From Mycobacterium sp. IS-3022 (GTDB lineage: Bacteria; Actinomycetota; Actinomycetes; Mycobacteriales; Mycobacteriaceae), in the NCBI RefSeq assembly GCF_001500065.1, contig NZ_LQIN01000023.1, positions 310,001 through 374,000 on the forward strand: a stretch of DNA of 64,000 nt. The letters run 5' to 3'. Each line of letters opens with the position of its first letter. Positions within the stretch are counted from its first letter, which is position 1. Below, one piece after another: positions 52,023 to 62,739 of the stretch. A program made the position numbers and the translations under genes. Below the pieces are notes generated by a model. The model did no database searches, was not told the DNA's origin, and saw only the letters and a list, made by a program, of their open reading frames with translations.

Positions 52023-53798
52023 GTGGCATCGTCTTCGACGCCGGTGCACCCTGCCCGCTACCTGTCGCTGTTTCTGGTGTTGCTCGTCGGCGCCTTCTGC
52101 CTGGTCTTCCTGACCGGGGACAAGAAGCCCGAGCCGAAACTCGGCATCGACCTGCAGGGCGGCACCCGCGTCACCCTGACCGCTCGCACGCCCGACGGGT
52201 CGCCGCCCACCCGTGACGCGCTGAACCAGGCGCAGCAGATCATCAACGACCGAGTCAACGGGCTCGGGGTGTCCGGTTCCGAAGTGATCATCGACGGCAA
52301 CAACCTCGTCATCACGGTGCCCGGCAGCGAGAGCAGCGACGCCCGCAACCTGGGCCAGACCGCGCGGCTGTACATCCGGCCGGTCATCCACGTCATCCCC
52401 GCGGAGAGCCCCGGCCAGCAGCCGCCGACGGAAGCCCCGCCGGGCGCACCACCGGGTGGCCCGATGCTGCCCGGCCAGCCGCCGGGCGCACCCGCCGAGC
52501 CCGGTGTTCCGGCCCAACCGGGCGAGCCACCGGCCGCGCCGCCCGCCGCCCCCGCGGTGCCGCCTGCCCCGCAGCCGCGGCCCTATCCGCAGCAACCGGC
52601 ACCCGAGCCGCCTCCCACTCCGGCGCCCTCGCCGGCACCGCCCGCGCCCGCGGCGCCGCAGGCTGAGCCGCAGTCACCAGAGGACCTTCCGCTGGAGCAG
52701 CGCATCGCTGACGAAAAGCAGTTGCGGCAGAGCACCGACCAGCAGATCCAGATCCTGGCCCTGCAGTTCCAGGCCACCCGCTGCGACGAGGAAGATGTCC
52801 TCGCAGGTAATGACGATCCGAACCTTCCGCTCGTGACCTGCTCGGACGACGGCAGCCAGGTGTACCTGCTGGACAAGTCGATCATCAACGGTGAGCAGAT
52901 CGAGGACGCCACCTCGGGTCTGGACCAGCAGCGCGGCGAGTACGTCGTCGACCTCCAGTTCAAGGGTGAGGGCGCGAAGACCTGGGCGGACTTCACCGCC
53001 GCCAACGTCGGCACCCAGACCGCGTTCGTGCTCGACACCAAAGTGATGAGCGCACCCGAGATCCGGGAGGCGATCCCAGGCGGACGCACCCAGATCACCG
53101 GTCAGTTCACCCAGCAGACCGCGCGTGAACTGGCCAACGTGCTGAAGTATGGCTCGTTGCCGTTGTCGTTCGAGTCGTCGGAGGCCGAAACCGTCTCCGC
53201 CACACTGGGTCTGTCGTCACTGCGGGCCGGTCTCATTGCCGGCGCGGTCGGATTGGCGTTGGTTCTGCTCTACTCTCTGCTCTACTACCGGATGCTCGGG
53301 GTGTTGACCGCGCTGTCGCTCGTCGCTTCCGGCGCAATGGTTTACGCGATACTGGTGCTGCTCGGCCGGTGGATCGGCTACACGCTCGATCTGGCCGGCA
53401 TCGCCGGTCTGATCATCGGTATCGGCATGACGGCGGACTCCTTCGTGGTGTTCTTCGAACGCATCAAAGACGAGATCCGCGAAGGCCGTTCGTTCCGGTC
53501 GGCCGTACCGCGCGGCTGGGCACGCGCGCGCAAGACCATCGTCTCCGGCAACGCGGTGACACTGCTTGCCGCGGTTGTGCTGTACATCCTGGCCGTGGGC
53601 CAGGTCAAGGGCTTCGCGTTCACCCTCGGCCTGACCACGGTTCTCGACGTGGTGGTGGTCTTCCTCGTGACGTGGCCGCTGGTGTACATGGCGTCGAAGT
53701 CGCCGACCATGGCCAAGCCTTCGCTGAACGGCCTCGGTGCGGTGCAACAGATCGCCAGGGAGCGACGGGCAGCCGCGCACGCGACGGGACGGGATTAA
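52023..53798 (+). CDS. secD: Protein translocase subunit SecD
   Basis: A 591-aa membrane protein. Span 1 (residues 13-30), then [14 protein letters not shown] Pro-rich insert of about 95 residues sits at roughly 128-222 inside the large extracytoplasmic domain. The C-terminal five spans contain [25 protein letters not shown] with the proton-path Asp. SecD uses the proton gradient to pull preproteins out of the Sec channel. Confidence 0.96.
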   Translation: MASSSTPVHPARYLSLFLVLLVGAFCLVFLTGDKKPEPKLGIDLQGGTRVTLTARTPDGSPPTRDALNQAQQIINDRVNGLGVSGSEVIIDGNNLVITVPGSESSDARNLGQTARLYIRPVIHVIPAESPGQQPPTEAPPGAPPGGPMLPGQPPGAPAEPGVPAQPGEPPAAPPAAPAVPPAPQPRPYPQQPAPEPPPTPAPSPAPPAPAAPQAEPQSPEDLPLEQRIADEKQLRQSTDQQIQILALQFQATRCDEEDVLAGNDDPNLPLVTCSDDGSQVYLLDKSIINGEQIEDATSGLDQQRGEYVVDLQFKGEGAKTWADFTAANVGTQTAFVLDTKVMSAPEIREAIPGGRTQITGQFTQQTARELANVLKYGSLPLSFESSEAETVSATLGLSSLRAGLIAGAVGLALVLLYSLLYYRMLGVLTALSLVASGAMVYAILVLLGRWIGYTLDLAGIAGLIIGIGMTADSFVVFFERIKDEIREGRSFRSAVPRGWARARKTIVSGNAVTLLAAVVLYILAVGQVKGFAFTLGLTTVLDVVVVFLVTWPLVYMASKSPTMAKPSLNGLGAVQQIARERRAAAHATGRD

Positions 53799-53801
53799 CA
53801 C

Positions 53802-55058
53802 ATGGCGGCCAAGCAATCATCGGACGAACAGCAGACCAGCGCGGTGGAGGCGCCCGACCTCGCGGCCGCAACACCGCGGCACGGGTTCTTCGTCCGGCTC
53901 TACACCGGCACCGGTGCGTTCGAGGTCATCGGCAAACGCAAGCTGTGGTACACGGTCAGCGGCCTGATCGTCGCGGTCTGCCTGGCCAGCATGCTGTTGC
54001 GCGGCTTCACCTTCGGCATCGACTTCGAAGGCGGCACCAAGGTGTCGATGCCGACCGCGACGGAGTCGGGCACCGTGACGACGCAACAGGTCGAGGACGT
54101 GTTCAGCAAGACACTCGGCACGAGCCCGGAGTCGGTGGTGGTCGTCGGCAGCGGCGGATCGGCCACCGTGCAGATCCGGTCCGAGCACCTGACCAACGCC
54201 GAGACCGAGGAACTGCGCACCGCGCTGTTCGACGCCTTCAAACCCAAAGGCGCCGACGGCCAGCCGAGCAAGCAGGCGATCAGCGATTCGGCGGTGTCGG
54301 AAACCTGGGGCGGCCAGATCACCCAGAAGGCTCTGATCGCCTTGGTGGTGTTCCTGGTCCTGGCGGCCATCTACATCACCGTGCGCTACGAGCGCTACAT
54401 GGCGATCGCGGCGCTGGCCACCCTGGTGTTCGACCTCGTGGTGACGGCAGGGGTCTACTCACTCGTCGGCTTCGAGGTGACACCGGCGACCGTGATCGGC
54501 CTGCTCACCATCCTCGGCTTCTCGCTGTATGACACCGTCATCGTGTTCGACAAGGTCGAGGAGAACACCCAGGGCTTCGAACACACGACGCGGCGCACGT
54601 TCGCAGAGCACGCCAACCTCGCCGTCAACCAGACCTTCATGCGCTCGATCAACACCAGCCTCATCTCGGTGTTGCCGATTCTCGCGCTGATGGTCGTCGC
54701 CGTGTGGCTGCTCGGCGTGGGCACGCTGATGGACTTGGCGCTGGTGCAGCTGGTCGGCGTCATCGTCGGGACGTACTCGTCGATCTACTTCGCCACGCCG
54801 CTGCTGGTGTCGTTGCGTGAGCGAACGGAACTGGTGCGCAACCACACCCGCCGGGTGATGAACCGCCGCAAGGGCGCGACGGCGCGAGCCGCCGAAACCG
54901 GGACCGCCGAGGAACCGGAGACCGTCGGCGCCACCGCCGGCGCGCGGGCCGACACGACGCCGCCGCCGGACAAACCGGCCCCGGGTGCGCGTCCGGTGCG
55001 GCCGACCGGCAGCCGCACCGGGCGACCGTCGGGCAAGCGCGACGCCCGGCGGCGGTAG
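53802..55058 (+). CDS. secF: Protein translocase subunit SecF
   Basis: A 418-aa partner of SecD. FGIDFEGGTKVSMP follows span 1, and GFSLYDTVIVFDKVEENTQG and NTSLISVLPILALMVVAVW are the conserved transmembrane motifs. The C-terminal 70 residues are an Ala/Pro/Arg-rich tail, probably disordered. 3 bp after secD. Confidence 0.96.
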   Translation: MAAKQSSDEQQTSAVEAPDLAAATPRHGFFVRLYTGTGAFEVIGKRKLWYTVSGLIVAVCLASMLLRGFTFGIDFEGGTKVSMPTATESGTVTTQQVEDVFSKTLGTSPESVVVVGSGGSATVQIRSEHLTNAETEELRTALFDAFKPKGADGQPSKQAISDSAVSETWGGQITQKALIALVVFLVLAAIYITVRYERYMAIAALATLVFDLVVTAGVYSLVGFEVTPATVIGLLTILGFSLYDTVIVFDKVEENTQGFEHTTRRTFAEHANLAVNQTFMRSINTSLISVLPILALMVVAVWLLGVGTLMDLALVQLVGVIVGTYSSIYFATPLLVSLRERTELVRNHTRRVMNRRKGATARAAETGTAEEPETVGATAGARADTTPPPDKPAPGARPVRPTGSRTGRPSGKRDARRR

Positions 55059-55063
55059 GAGAG

Positions 55064-56731
55064 ATGATCGTCGGCAAGAGGCCGGGGCCGGTGCGACGTT
55101 GCGGCGCGCTGGCGCTGGTCATGGTGCTGGCCGCGGCGCTGGCGTCGGCGTGCACGTCCAGCCCCGCCGACAGCGTCGACTATGCCGTCGACGGCTCGCT
55201 GATCACCTACAACACCAACACCGTCGCCGGCGCCGCCTCGGGCGGCCCGCAGGCGTTCGCACGGGTGCTGACCGGATTCAACTACCACGGACCGGACGGG
55301 CAGATCGTCGGAGATCACGACTTCGGAACGATTTCCGTGGTCGGCAGGCAACCTCTGGTGCTCGACTACGAGATCAACGCCAACGCGGTCTACTCCGACG
55401 GCAAGCCGATCACCTGCGACGATCTCGTGCTGGCATGGGCATCGCAGTCCGGCAGGTTCCCAACCTTCGACGCCGCCAGCCGCGCCGGTTACAGCGACAT
55501 CGCGTCAGTGGACTGCACGCCGGGACAGAAGAAGGCGCGGGTGTCGTTCGCGCCGGATCGCGGGTTCGTCGACTTCGGCCAGCTGTTCTCCGCGACGGCG
55601 ATGATGCCGTCGCACGTCATCGCCGATCAGCTCGGGCTCGGCGACGGGGGCGTCACGAAGGCCATCCTGGCGAACGACGGTCCGGCGGTGGAGCGCATCT
55701 CCCAGGTCTGGAACACCGGGTGGAACCTCAAACCCGGCGTCGACCTGAAGAAGTTCCCCTCGTCGGGGCCCTACAAGCTGGACGAGGTGACCGAGGACGG
55801 CGCGGTCGTGCTGGTCGCCAACGACAAGTGGTGGGGCGCCGAACCCGTGACCGAAACGGTGACGGTGTGGCCGCGCGGCGCCGACATCCAGGAAAAGGTC
55901 AACCAGGGCGCCTACGACATCGTCGACATCGCCACCGGTTCGTCGGGCACGCTGAACATGCCCGACGACTACGTGCGCACGGACGCCCCGTCGGCCGGCA
56001 TCGAACAGCTCATCTTCGCGCCGCGGGGCGTGATGGCGGCCCCACCTGCCCGCCGTGCGCTGGCCCTGTGCACGCCGCGCGACGAGATTGCCCGCAACGC
56101 CGAAGTGCCGATCGCCAACTCGCGGCTCAACCCTGCGGCGGAGGACGCGTACAGCGCGGCTGAGGGCGGTCCCGGAGCGGGGCAGTTCGTTGCCGCCAAC
56201 CCCGAAGCGGCACGGGCCGCGCTCAACGCGCGGCCGTTGACGGTTCGCATCGGCTACCACAGCCCCAACGCGCGGCTGGCCGCCACTGTCGGGGCGATTG
56301 CGAAAGCGTGCGCGCCGGCGGGCATCACCGTTCAGGACGTCGCGAGCAACACCGTGGGCCCACTGTCGTTGCGCAACAACGAGATCGATGTGCTTCTCGC
56401 CAGCACAGGTGGTGCGGCAGGCAGCGGGTCGTCCGGTTCGTCGGCGATGGACGCGTACCAGTTCCACACCGGCAACGGCAACAACCTGCCGCGGTACTCC
56501 AACCCGCAGATCGACCGCATCATCGCGACGATGGCCATCACCAACGACCCCAAGGAGCTGGCCCGACTACTCGGCGAGGGCGGTCCGGTGCTGTGGGCCG
56601 ATATGCCGACGCTACCGCTGTACCGACAGCAGCGCACCGTTCTGACGTCGAAGAAGATGTTCGGGGTCAATAGCAACCCGACCCGGTGGGGTGCGGGATG
56701 GAACATGGACCGTTGGGTGCTCGAGCGGTGA
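55064..56731 (+). CDS. Peptide-type ABC transporter substrate-binding lipoprotein
   Basis: A 555-aa SBP family 5 protein. Signal peptide with lipobox LASAC (Cys near 30). [16 protein letters not shown] and [21 protein letters not shown] are the usual DppA/OppA-type motifs. No permease is encoded nearby; in M. tuberculosis (Rv2585c) it also sits between secF and apt. It overlaps apt by 4 nt. Confidence 0.92.
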   Translation: MIVGKRPGPVRRCGALALVMVLAAALASACTSSPADSVDYAVDGSLITYNTNTVAGAASGGPQAFARVLTGFNYHGPDGQIVGDHDFGTISVVGRQPLVLDYEINANAVYSDGKPITCDDLVLAWASQSGRFPTFDAASRAGYSDIASVDCTPGQKKARVSFAPDRGFVDFGQLFSATAMMPSHVIADQLGLGDGGVTKAILANDGPAVERISQVWNTGWNLKPGVDLKKFPSSGPYKLDEVTEDGAVVLVANDKWWGAEPVTETVTVWPRGADIQEKVNQGAYDIVDIATGSSGTLNMPDDYVRTDAPSAGIEQLIFAPRGVMAAPPARRALALCTPRDEIARNAEVPIANSRLNPAAEDAYSAAEGGPGAGQFVAANPEAARAALNARPLTVRIGYHSPNARLAATVGAIAKACAPAGITVQDVASNTVGPLSLRNNEIDVLLASTGGAAGSGSSGSSAMDAYQFHTGNGNNLPRYSNPQIDRIIATMAITNDPKELARLLGEGGPVLWADMPTLPLYRQQRTVLTSKKMFGVNSNPTRWGAGWNMDRWVLER

Positions 56732-57279
56732 GCGACGGACCCGACCGGCCGGCGGCGGAAGACATCTCGACGCTGATCGCGGCGAGGATGCGGGAGGTAC
56801 CCGACTTCCCCGAACCGGGCATCGCGTTCAAGGACCTCACCCCGCTGTTGGCCGACGGCCACGGGTTGGCCGCGGTCACCGATGCGCTCGCCGAAGCCGC
56901 CGGCGGCGCCGACCTGGTGGCGGGAATCGACGCGCGCGGCTTCTTGCTCGGCGCGGCGGTCGCCCTGCGGTTGGGGACGGGTGTGTTGGCGATCCGCAAG
57001 GGCGGCAAGCTGCCGCCGCCGGTGCACAGCGAGACCTATTCGCTCGAATACGGCACGGCGACGCTGGAGATTCCGGCCGACGGAATCGACATCGGCGGCC
57101 GGAATGTGGTGATCATCGACGATGTGCTGGCCACAGGCGGAACAGCGGCCGCGGCGGTCAGGTTGCTGCAGCACGCCGGCGCGTCGGTGACCGGTGCCGC
57201 GGTGCTGCTCGAACTGACGGCGCTCAACGGTCGCGAGGTGCTCGAGCCGCTGCCGGTCACGTCGTTGCACCGGGTCTGA
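56728..57279 (+). CDS. apt: Adenine phosphoribosyltransferase
   Basis: A 183-aa purine salvage enzyme. [15 protein letters not shown] is the flexible hood, [15 protein letters not shown] the adenine loop and [17 protein letters not shown] the PRPP-binding motif. GTG 56728 overlaps the lipoprotein stop. Just upstream of relA, as in many actinobacteria. Confidence 0.95.
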   Translation: MSDGPDRPAAEDISTLIAARMREVPDFPEPGIAFKDLTPLLADGHGLAAVTDALAEAAGGADLVAGIDARGFLLGAAVALRLGTGVLAIRKGGKLPPPVHSETYSLEYGTATLEIPADGIDIGGRNVVIIDDVLATGGTAAAAVRLLQHAGASVTGAAVLLELTALNGREVLEPLPVTSLHRV

Positions 57280-57324
57280 GGGATATCCTCGGAGGCGGGC
57301 CACACATCGCTGGAGGAGGTGACC

Positions 57325-59676
57325 ATGGCTGATGAACCCGGCACGGGCCAAGCCGTGCAGTCGCCGCCGCCGCAAACGCAGCCCGAGACGCCGACCCCGG
57401 AGACGCCGAAAGCCTCGGCGAGCGCGTCGCGCCGCGTGCGCGCCCGGCTGGCGCGCCGGATGACGTCGCAGCGCAGCGCGATCAACCCGGTCCTCGAGCC
57501 GCTGGTCGCGGTCCACAAGGAGATCTACCCCAAGGCGAATCTGCAGCTGTTGCAGCGGGCCTACGAGGTCGCCGAACAGCGCCATGCCGATCAGTTGCGC
57601 CGCTCGGGCGATCCGTACATCACCCACCCGTTGGCCGTGGCGAACATCCTCGCCGAGCTCGGCATGGACACCACCACGCTGATCGCAGCGCTGCTGCATG
57701 ACACCGTCGAGGACACCGGGTACACGCTGGAAGCGCTGACCGAGGAGTTCGGCACCGAGGTCGGCCATCTGGTCGACGGCGTCACCAAGCTGGACAAGGT
57801 GGCGCTGGGCACCGCCGCCGAGGGCGAGACCATCCGCAAGATGATCATCGCGATGGCGCGCGACGCCCGCGTGTTGGTGATCAAGGTCGCCGACCGGCTG
57901 CACAACATGCGCACCATGCGGTTCCTGCCGCCCGAGAAGCAGGCGCGCAAGGCGCGCGAAACGCTGGAAGTGATTGCTCCGCTTGCGCACCGGCTGGGCA
58001 TGGCAACGGTCAAGTGGGAGCTCGAAGACCTGGCATTCGCGATTCTGCACCCGAAGAAGTACGAGGAGATCGTGCGGCTGGTCGCCGACCGGGCGCCGTC
58101 GCGCGACACCTACCTCGCCAAGGTGCGTGCGGAGATCAACGCGACGCTGAGCGCGTCGAAGATCGATGCGGTCGTGGAAGGACGCCCCAAGCACTACTGG
58201 TCGATCTACCAGAAGATGATCGTCAAGGGCCGAGACTTCGACGACATCCACGACCTCGTCGGCGTGCGCATCCTCTGCGACGAGATCCGAGATTGCTACG
58301 CGGCTCTCGGCGTCGTCCATTCACTGTGGCAGCCGATGGCCGGGCGGTTCAAGGACTACATCGCGCAGCCACGGTACGGCGTCTATCAGTCGTTGCACAC
58401 CACGGTCGTCGGGCCCGAGGGCAAACCGCTGGAAGTGCAGATCCGCACACACGACATGCACAAGACCGCCGAACTGGGCATCGCTGCGCACTGGCGTTAC
58501 AAGGAAACCAAGGGGCGCAACGGCGTTCCGAACCAGCACTCGTCGGCCGAGATCGACGACATGGCCTGGATGCGACAGCTTCTCGACTGGCAGCGTGAGG
58601 CCGCTGACCCCGGCGAGTTCCTGGAGTCGCTGCGTTACGACCTTGCGGTGCAGGAGATCTTCGTGTTCACCCCGAAGGGCGACGTGATCACGCTGCCGAC
58701 CGGGTCGACACCCGTCGACTTCGCCTACGCGGTGCACACCGAGGTCGGTCACCGCTGTATCGGCGCACGGGTCAACGGCCGCCTCGTCGCGCTCGAGCGG
58801 AAGCTCGAAAACGGGGAAGTGGTTGAGGTTTTCACGTCCAAGGCGCTCAACGCCGGCCCGTCGCGTGACTGGCAGACCTTCGTGGTGTCGCCGCGCGCGA
58901 AGGCCAAGATCCGGCAGTGGTTCGCCAAGGAGCGCCGGGAGGAGGCGCTCGAGGCGGGTAAGGACGCGATCGCCCGCGAGGTCCGTCGTGGCGGACTTCC
59001 GTTGCAGCGGTTGATGAATGCCGAATCGATGGGCGCGCTGGCCCGCGAACTGCGGTATGTGGACGTTTCGGCGCTCTACACCGCGGTGGGCGAGGGTCAC
59101 GTTTCGGCGCGGCATGTGGTGCAGCGGTTGGTCGCCCAGGTCGGCGGTGACGAGGAAGCCTCCGACGAACTCGCCGAACGCTCCACACCGGCGACGATGC
59201 CGGTGCGCCACCGCACCAGCGACGATGTCGGGGTTGCCGTTCCGGGCGCCCCGGGTGTGTTGACCAAACTGGCCAAGTGCTGCACGCCGGTACCCGGCGA
59301 CAACATCATGGGCTTCGTCACGCGCGGCGGCGGTGTGAGCGTGCACCGCACCGACTGCACGAATGCCTCGTCGCTGCAGCAGCAATCGGAGCGCATCATC
59401 GAGGTGAAGTGGGCGCCGTCGCCGTCGTCGGTGTTCCTGGTCGCGATCCAGGTCGAGGCGCTGGACCGGCATCGGTTGCTGTCCGACGTCACGCGGGTGC
59501 TGGCCGACGAGAAGGTCAACATCCTGAGCGCGTCTGTGACGACATCCAACGATCGGGTGGCGATCAGCAGGTTCACCTTCGAGATGGGCGACCCCAAGCA
59601 TCTCGGCCATGTGCTGAACGTGGTGCGCAATGTGGAAGGCGTGTACGACGTCTACCGGGTCACTTCCGCGGCGTGA
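57325..59676 (+). CDS. relA: Bifunctional (p)ppGpp synthetase/hydrolase RelA/SpoT
   Basis: A 783-aa RSH enzyme. HD hydrolase domain: [27 protein letters not shown] with the catalytic HD-ED. Synthetase: [14 protein letters not shown] and [46 protein letters not shown]. Then a zinc-finger-like CCTPVPGD and a C-terminal ACT domain. Both active sites look intact. ATG 57325 follows GAGGAGGT. Confidence 0.97.
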   Translation: MADEPGTGQAVQSPPPQTQPETPTPETPKASASASRRVRARLARRMTSQRSAINPVLEPLVAVHKEIYPKANLQLLQRAYEVAEQRHADQLRRSGDPYITHPLAVANILAELGMDTTTLIAALLHDTVEDTGYTLEALTEEFGTEVGHLVDGVTKLDKVALGTAAEGETIRKMIIAMARDARVLVIKVADRLHNMRTMRFLPPEKQARKARETLEVIAPLAHRLGMATVKWELEDLAFAILHPKKYEEIVRLVADRAPSRDTYLAKVRAEINATLSASKIDAVVEGRPKHYWSIYQKMIVKGRDFDDIHDLVGVRILCDEIRDCYAALGVVHSLWQPMAGRFKDYIAQPRYGVYQSLHTTVVGPEGKPLEVQIRTHDMHKTAELGIAAHWRYKETKGRNGVPNQHSSAEIDDMAWMRQLLDWQREAADPGEFLESLRYDLAVQEIFVFTPKGDVITLPTGSTPVDFAYAVHTEVGHRCIGARVNGRLVALERKLENGEVVEVFTSKALNAGPSRDWQTFVVSPRAKAKIRQWFAKERREEALEAGKDAIAREVRRGGLPLQRLMNAESMGALARELRYVDVSALYTAVGEGHVSARHVVQRLVAQVGGDEEASDELAERSTPATMPVRHRTSDDVGVAVPGAPGVLTKLAKCCTPVPGDNIMGFVTRGGGVSVHRTDCTNASSLQQQSERIIEVKWAPSPSSVFLVAIQVEALDRHRLLSDVTRVLADEKVNILSASVTTSNDRVAISRFTFEMGDPKHLGHVLNVVRNVEGVYDVYRVTSAA

Positions 59677-59774
59677 GCCGCAATGGGCAGAAGCGGCGTG
59701 AGCCGCAATCGGGGCTCCGCCGGCAAATTGAGATGACACCCGTCAATTTTTGCCAGGTCTGCGATACTGCGACG

Positions 59775-60068
59775 ATGCGTCACGCCTTGCTCGTTGTTCT
59801 CGTTTCGCTCGGCGTCGTGCTCGCCGGTTGCAGTTCCACGATCAAGCCGGAAGGGGCCGCGAAATCGGTGGTCGACCTCGTCTCGGAGCAGACTGGGTTC
59901 AAGCCGACAGATGTGAAGTGCCCCGAGGGTGTCGAGGCCGAGGAGGGAACGAAGTTCGAGTGCACGTTCACGGGGCCGGAGGGCAAGGAGTACACCGCGA
60001 ACATGCGGGTGACCAAGGTCGAAGGTGACGACGTCGAGTTCTACATCGAGACGGCGCCCAGCGAATAG
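59775..60068 (+). CDS. DUF4333 lipoprotein
   Basis: A 97-aa lipoprotein with lipobox VLAGC (Cys near 20) and a DUF4333 body (AAKSVVDLVSEQTGFKPTDV, TFTGPEGKEYTANMRVTKVE). Two cysteines in the mature part (VKCPEG, FECTFT) probably form a disulfide. Common in mycobacteria; function unknown. Confidence 0.88.
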   Translation: MRHALLVVLVSLGVVLAGCSSTIKPEGAAKSVVDLVSEQTGFKPTDVKCPEGVEAEEGTKFECTFTGPEGKEYTANMRVTKVEGDDVEFYIETAPSE

Positions 60069-60082
60069 CCGACAGTCGGGGG

Positions 60083-61090
60083 TCAGTCGAGTCGGATCGA
60101 CTCGATCGAGACGGCGGCGGCGGGCTCGCCGTCCTCGCTGCCGTCGGCGACGCCCTCGGCCGCGATCTTGTCCAGCGTGGCCAGGCCGGTCTCGTCGATC
60201 GTGCCGAACACCGTGTACGTCGGCGGTAGCTGCGAGTCCTGGTAGACGAGGAAGAACTGGCTGCCGTTGGTGCCGACGCCCGCGTTGGCCATCGCCAGCG
60301 TGCCGCGCGGATAGCGGACGGGCGTCCTGATCGCCGGATCGCTCAACCGGTACTGGTTGGTCGGATATTCGTTCGGAAACTGGTAGCCCGGCCCACCGAT
60401 GCCGGTGCCGCTCGGGTCGCCGCATTGCAGCACGCCGAGGGTGTCGCTCGTGGTCAGGCGGTGACATGGCGTGTCGTCGAAGAAACCCTGCTGGGCCAGG
60501 CTGGCGAAGTTGTTGACCGTGCACGGGGCCTTGGCGTTGTCGAGCTGAAGGCCGATGTTGCCCCTGTTGGTGGTCATGCTGGCGCTGACGAGCTCGGGGT
60601 CGGTCGGCACCGGGCCGGTACGCGGAGGCTTGGCCGGCTTGCTGGCCGGTTCGGAGGCCGCCGGGTAATGACAGTTCGAGCCGAGCGTGGCAGGCGGCTC
60701 GAATTGCGGAAGCTCGTCGGTCTGCAGGCCCGGCGTCACCGTGATGTCCGGGTAGCTCGGGTCCGTGCCGTCGAGCGACTCGAGTTCGCGCGCCACCGTC
60801 GCGACGAAGATGACGCTGACGACGATGATCAGCACCGTCGCCACGGTCACCAGGTATCCGATGACCAGGCCGGCGATCGCCAGGCCGCGGCCCTCCTCGC
60901 CGGTTTTCTTGATCTGCGACAGCGAAAGGTGGCCGAACAGGATGCCCAGCGGCGCAAAGACGAACGCGCACACCAGCGCCACGATGGCCAACGTGTTGGT
61001 CTGCTTGGGCGGCGGATAACCGTAGTAATGCGGCGGATAGCCGTACGGCGGTGGCTGCGGCTGGAGTCCGCCGCTCGGTGGTGTCGTCAT
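60083..61090 (-). CDS. Cyclophilin-type peptidyl-prolyl isomerase with DUF4190 membrane domain
   Basis: A 335-aa protein. A Pro/Tyr-rich start (PPPYGYPPHYYGYPP), a two-span DUF4190-like membrane part (LAIVALVCAFVFAPLGILFG, GLVIGYLVTVATVLIIVVSV), then an external cyclophilin domain (APCTVNNFASLAQQGFFDDT, FLVYQDSQLPPTYTVFG). It is a paralog of the next gene and overlaps its stop by 1 nt (TGATG), so the pair arose by tandem duplication. Confidence 0.88.
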   Translation of the reverse strand: MTTPPSGGLQPQPPPYGYPPHYYGYPPPKQTNTLAIVALVCAFVFAPLGILFGHLSLSQIKKTGEEGRGLAIAGLVIGYLVTVATVLIIVVSVIFVATVARELESLDGTDPSYPDITVTPGLQTDELPQFEPPATLGSNCHYPAASEPASKPAKPPRTGPVPTDPELVSASMTTNRGNIGLQLDNAKAPCTVNNFASLAQQGFFDDTPCHRLTTSDTLGVLQCGDPSGTGIGGPGYQFPNEYPTNQYRLSDPAIRTPVRYPRGTLAMANAGVGTNGSQFFLVYQDSQLPPTYTVFGTIDETGLATLDKIAAEGVADGSEDGEPAAAVSIESIRLD

Positions 61091-61953
61091 CAGTCCAGCA
61101 GGATCGACTTCACCTTGACCGGGGTGGCTGGTGCACCGTCCTGACCGCCGTCGGCGACGCCGGCCTTGGCGATCTTGTCCAGCGTGGCCAGGCCGGTTTC
61201 GTCGATCGTGCCGAACACCGTGTAGTTCGGCGGCAGCTTCGAGTCCTGGTAGACGAGGAAGAACTGGCTGCCGTTGGTGTTCGCACCGGCGTTGGCCATT
61301 GCGACGGTGCCGCGCGGATAGGTGACCGGCTCTTGAAGCTTCGGGTCGCCGGGTTGGTACTGGTTGGTCGGATACTCGTTGGCAAACGAGTAACCCGGGC
61401 CGCCGGTGCCGTCGCCGGTCGGGTCGCCGCACTGCAGCACCTTGAGCTGTTCGGCCGTGGTGAGCCGGTGGCAGGTGGTGTCGTCGAAGTAGCCCTGTTG
61501 GGCGAGGCTGGCGAAGTTGTTGACCGTGCACGGGGCCTTGGCGTTGTCGAGTACCAGGCCGATGTTTCCCTGGTCGGTGGACATGCTGACGCTGACCTCG
61601 GCGGGGTCGGTGGGTACCTTGCCGGTGCGCGGCGGCTTGACGTCCTTGCTGGCCTTCTCCGCCGAGGCCGGGTACTGGCAGTTCTCGCCGAGGCCGGCCG
61701 GTGGGTCGAACGCGGGCAGCGCTCCTGGCGCCGACGGCGTGGCGGGAGAACTTTCGGTGGCGGCAGTGGACTGGCTGTCCGAATCCCTGTTGACGACGAC
61801 CGTGGCGACCACCGCGGCGATCACGACGATCGCGCCCGCGACCGAGGCGATGATCGTGTACAGGCGCCGCTTACGTGCCTTCTCGGCGCGGCGTTCCAAC
61901 TGCCGCTCGAGTTTGCGCTTCGCTGTCGCCCGCCGCTGTTCGTTGGTCGGCAC
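61090..61953 (-). CDS. ppiB: Membrane-anchored cyclophilin PpiB
   Basis: A 287-aa isomerase. A highly charged N-terminus (RRATAKRKLERQLERRAEK) leads to one span (YTIIASVAGAIVVIAAVVAT), a Ser/Thr/Pro linker and an external cyclophilin domain (APCTVNNFASLAQQGYFDDT, GTNGSQFF-like NTNGSQFFLVYQDS). It corresponds in place to ppiB of M. tuberculosis. GTG 61953 is used. Confidence 0.92.
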   Translation of the reverse strand: MPTNEQRRATAKRKLERQLERRAEKARKRRLYTIIASVAGAIVVIAAVVATVVVNRDSDSQSTAATESSPATPSAPGALPAFDPPAGLGENCQYPASAEKASKDVKPPRTGKVPTDPAEVSVSMSTDQGNIGLVLDNAKAPCTVNNFASLAQQGYFDDTTCHRLTTAEQLKVLQCGDPTGDGTGGPGYSFANEYPTNQYQPGDPKLQEPVTYPRGTVAMANAGANTNGSQFFLVYQDSKLPPNYTVFGTIDETGLATLDKIAKAGVADGGQDGAPATPVKVKSILLD

Positions 61954-62055
61954 CGCCGGTGTCCTCCTCGTGTCGATCGGTCGGAAACGAGTGTGCCAGG
62001 CGTTGCTGAGTGTGGCGCTGCCGCCCACGTCACGCGGGATGGGAAACTGGTGGTC

Positions 62056-62730
62056 GTGTTCATCACCGGGTTTCCGGCCGGCATGCTGGCGTGTAACTGC
62101 TACGTGCTGGCCCCACGGACCGGGGCCGACGCCATCGTCGTCGACCCCGGTCAGCGGGCGATGGGGCCGCTGCGCCGGATCCTGGACGACAACCACCTGA
62201 CACCCGCGGCGGTGCTGCTGACCCACGGGCACATCGACCACATCTGGTCGGCACAGAAGGTGGCGGACACCTACGGCTGCCCGGCCTATATCCATCCCGA
62301 GGACCGCTTCATGCTGACCGACCCGATCAAAGACTTCGGGCCGAAGCTTGCGCAGGTTGCGTTCGGGGCCCTCTTCCGGGAGCCGAAGCAGGTCGTCGAA
62401 CTCGACAGGGACGGCGACAAGGTCGAGTTGGGTGGCGTCACGGTCGCCATCGACCACACGCCGGGCCACACCCGCGGGTCGGTGGTGTTCCGCGTCGACT
62501 CGGCCATCGGGTCGGGCCCCGGCTCGGTGGTGTTCACGGGCGATACCCTGTTCCGGCAGTCGGTGGGCCGCACGGACCTGCCGGGCGGCAGCGGCCGGGA
62601 CCTGCTCGGCTCGATCGTCAACAAACTGTTGGTGCTCGACGACGACACCGTGGTACTACCGGGACACGGCCCGAAGACCACGATCGGCGTCGAACGCCGC
62701 ACCAACCCGTTCCTCGAAGGCTTGACCTAG
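62056..62730 (+). CDS. Metallo-beta-lactamase fold hydrolase (glyoxalase II-like)
   Basis: A 224-aa MBL-fold enzyme with the metal motif THGHIDHIW, the second His at HTPGHTRGS, the bridging Asp in FTGDTLFRQSVGRTD and the last His in LPGHGPKT. Likely hydroxyacylglutathione-type or mycothiol thioester hydrolase. GTG 62056 is chosen since ITGFPAG is the usual family start; GTG 62050 is possible. Confidence 0.9.
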   Translation: MFITGFPAGMLACNCYVLAPRTGADAIVVDPGQRAMGPLRRILDDNHLTPAAVLLTHGHIDHIWSAQKVADTYGCPAYIHPEDRFMLTDPIKDFGPKLAQVAFGALFREPKQVVELDRDGDKVELGGVTVAIDHTPGHTRGSVVFRVDSAIGSGPGSVVFTGDTLFRQSVGRTDLPGGSGRDLLGSIVNKLLVLDDDTVVLPGHGPKTTIGVERRTNPFLEGLT

Positions 62731-62739
62731 TGAGCTCCA

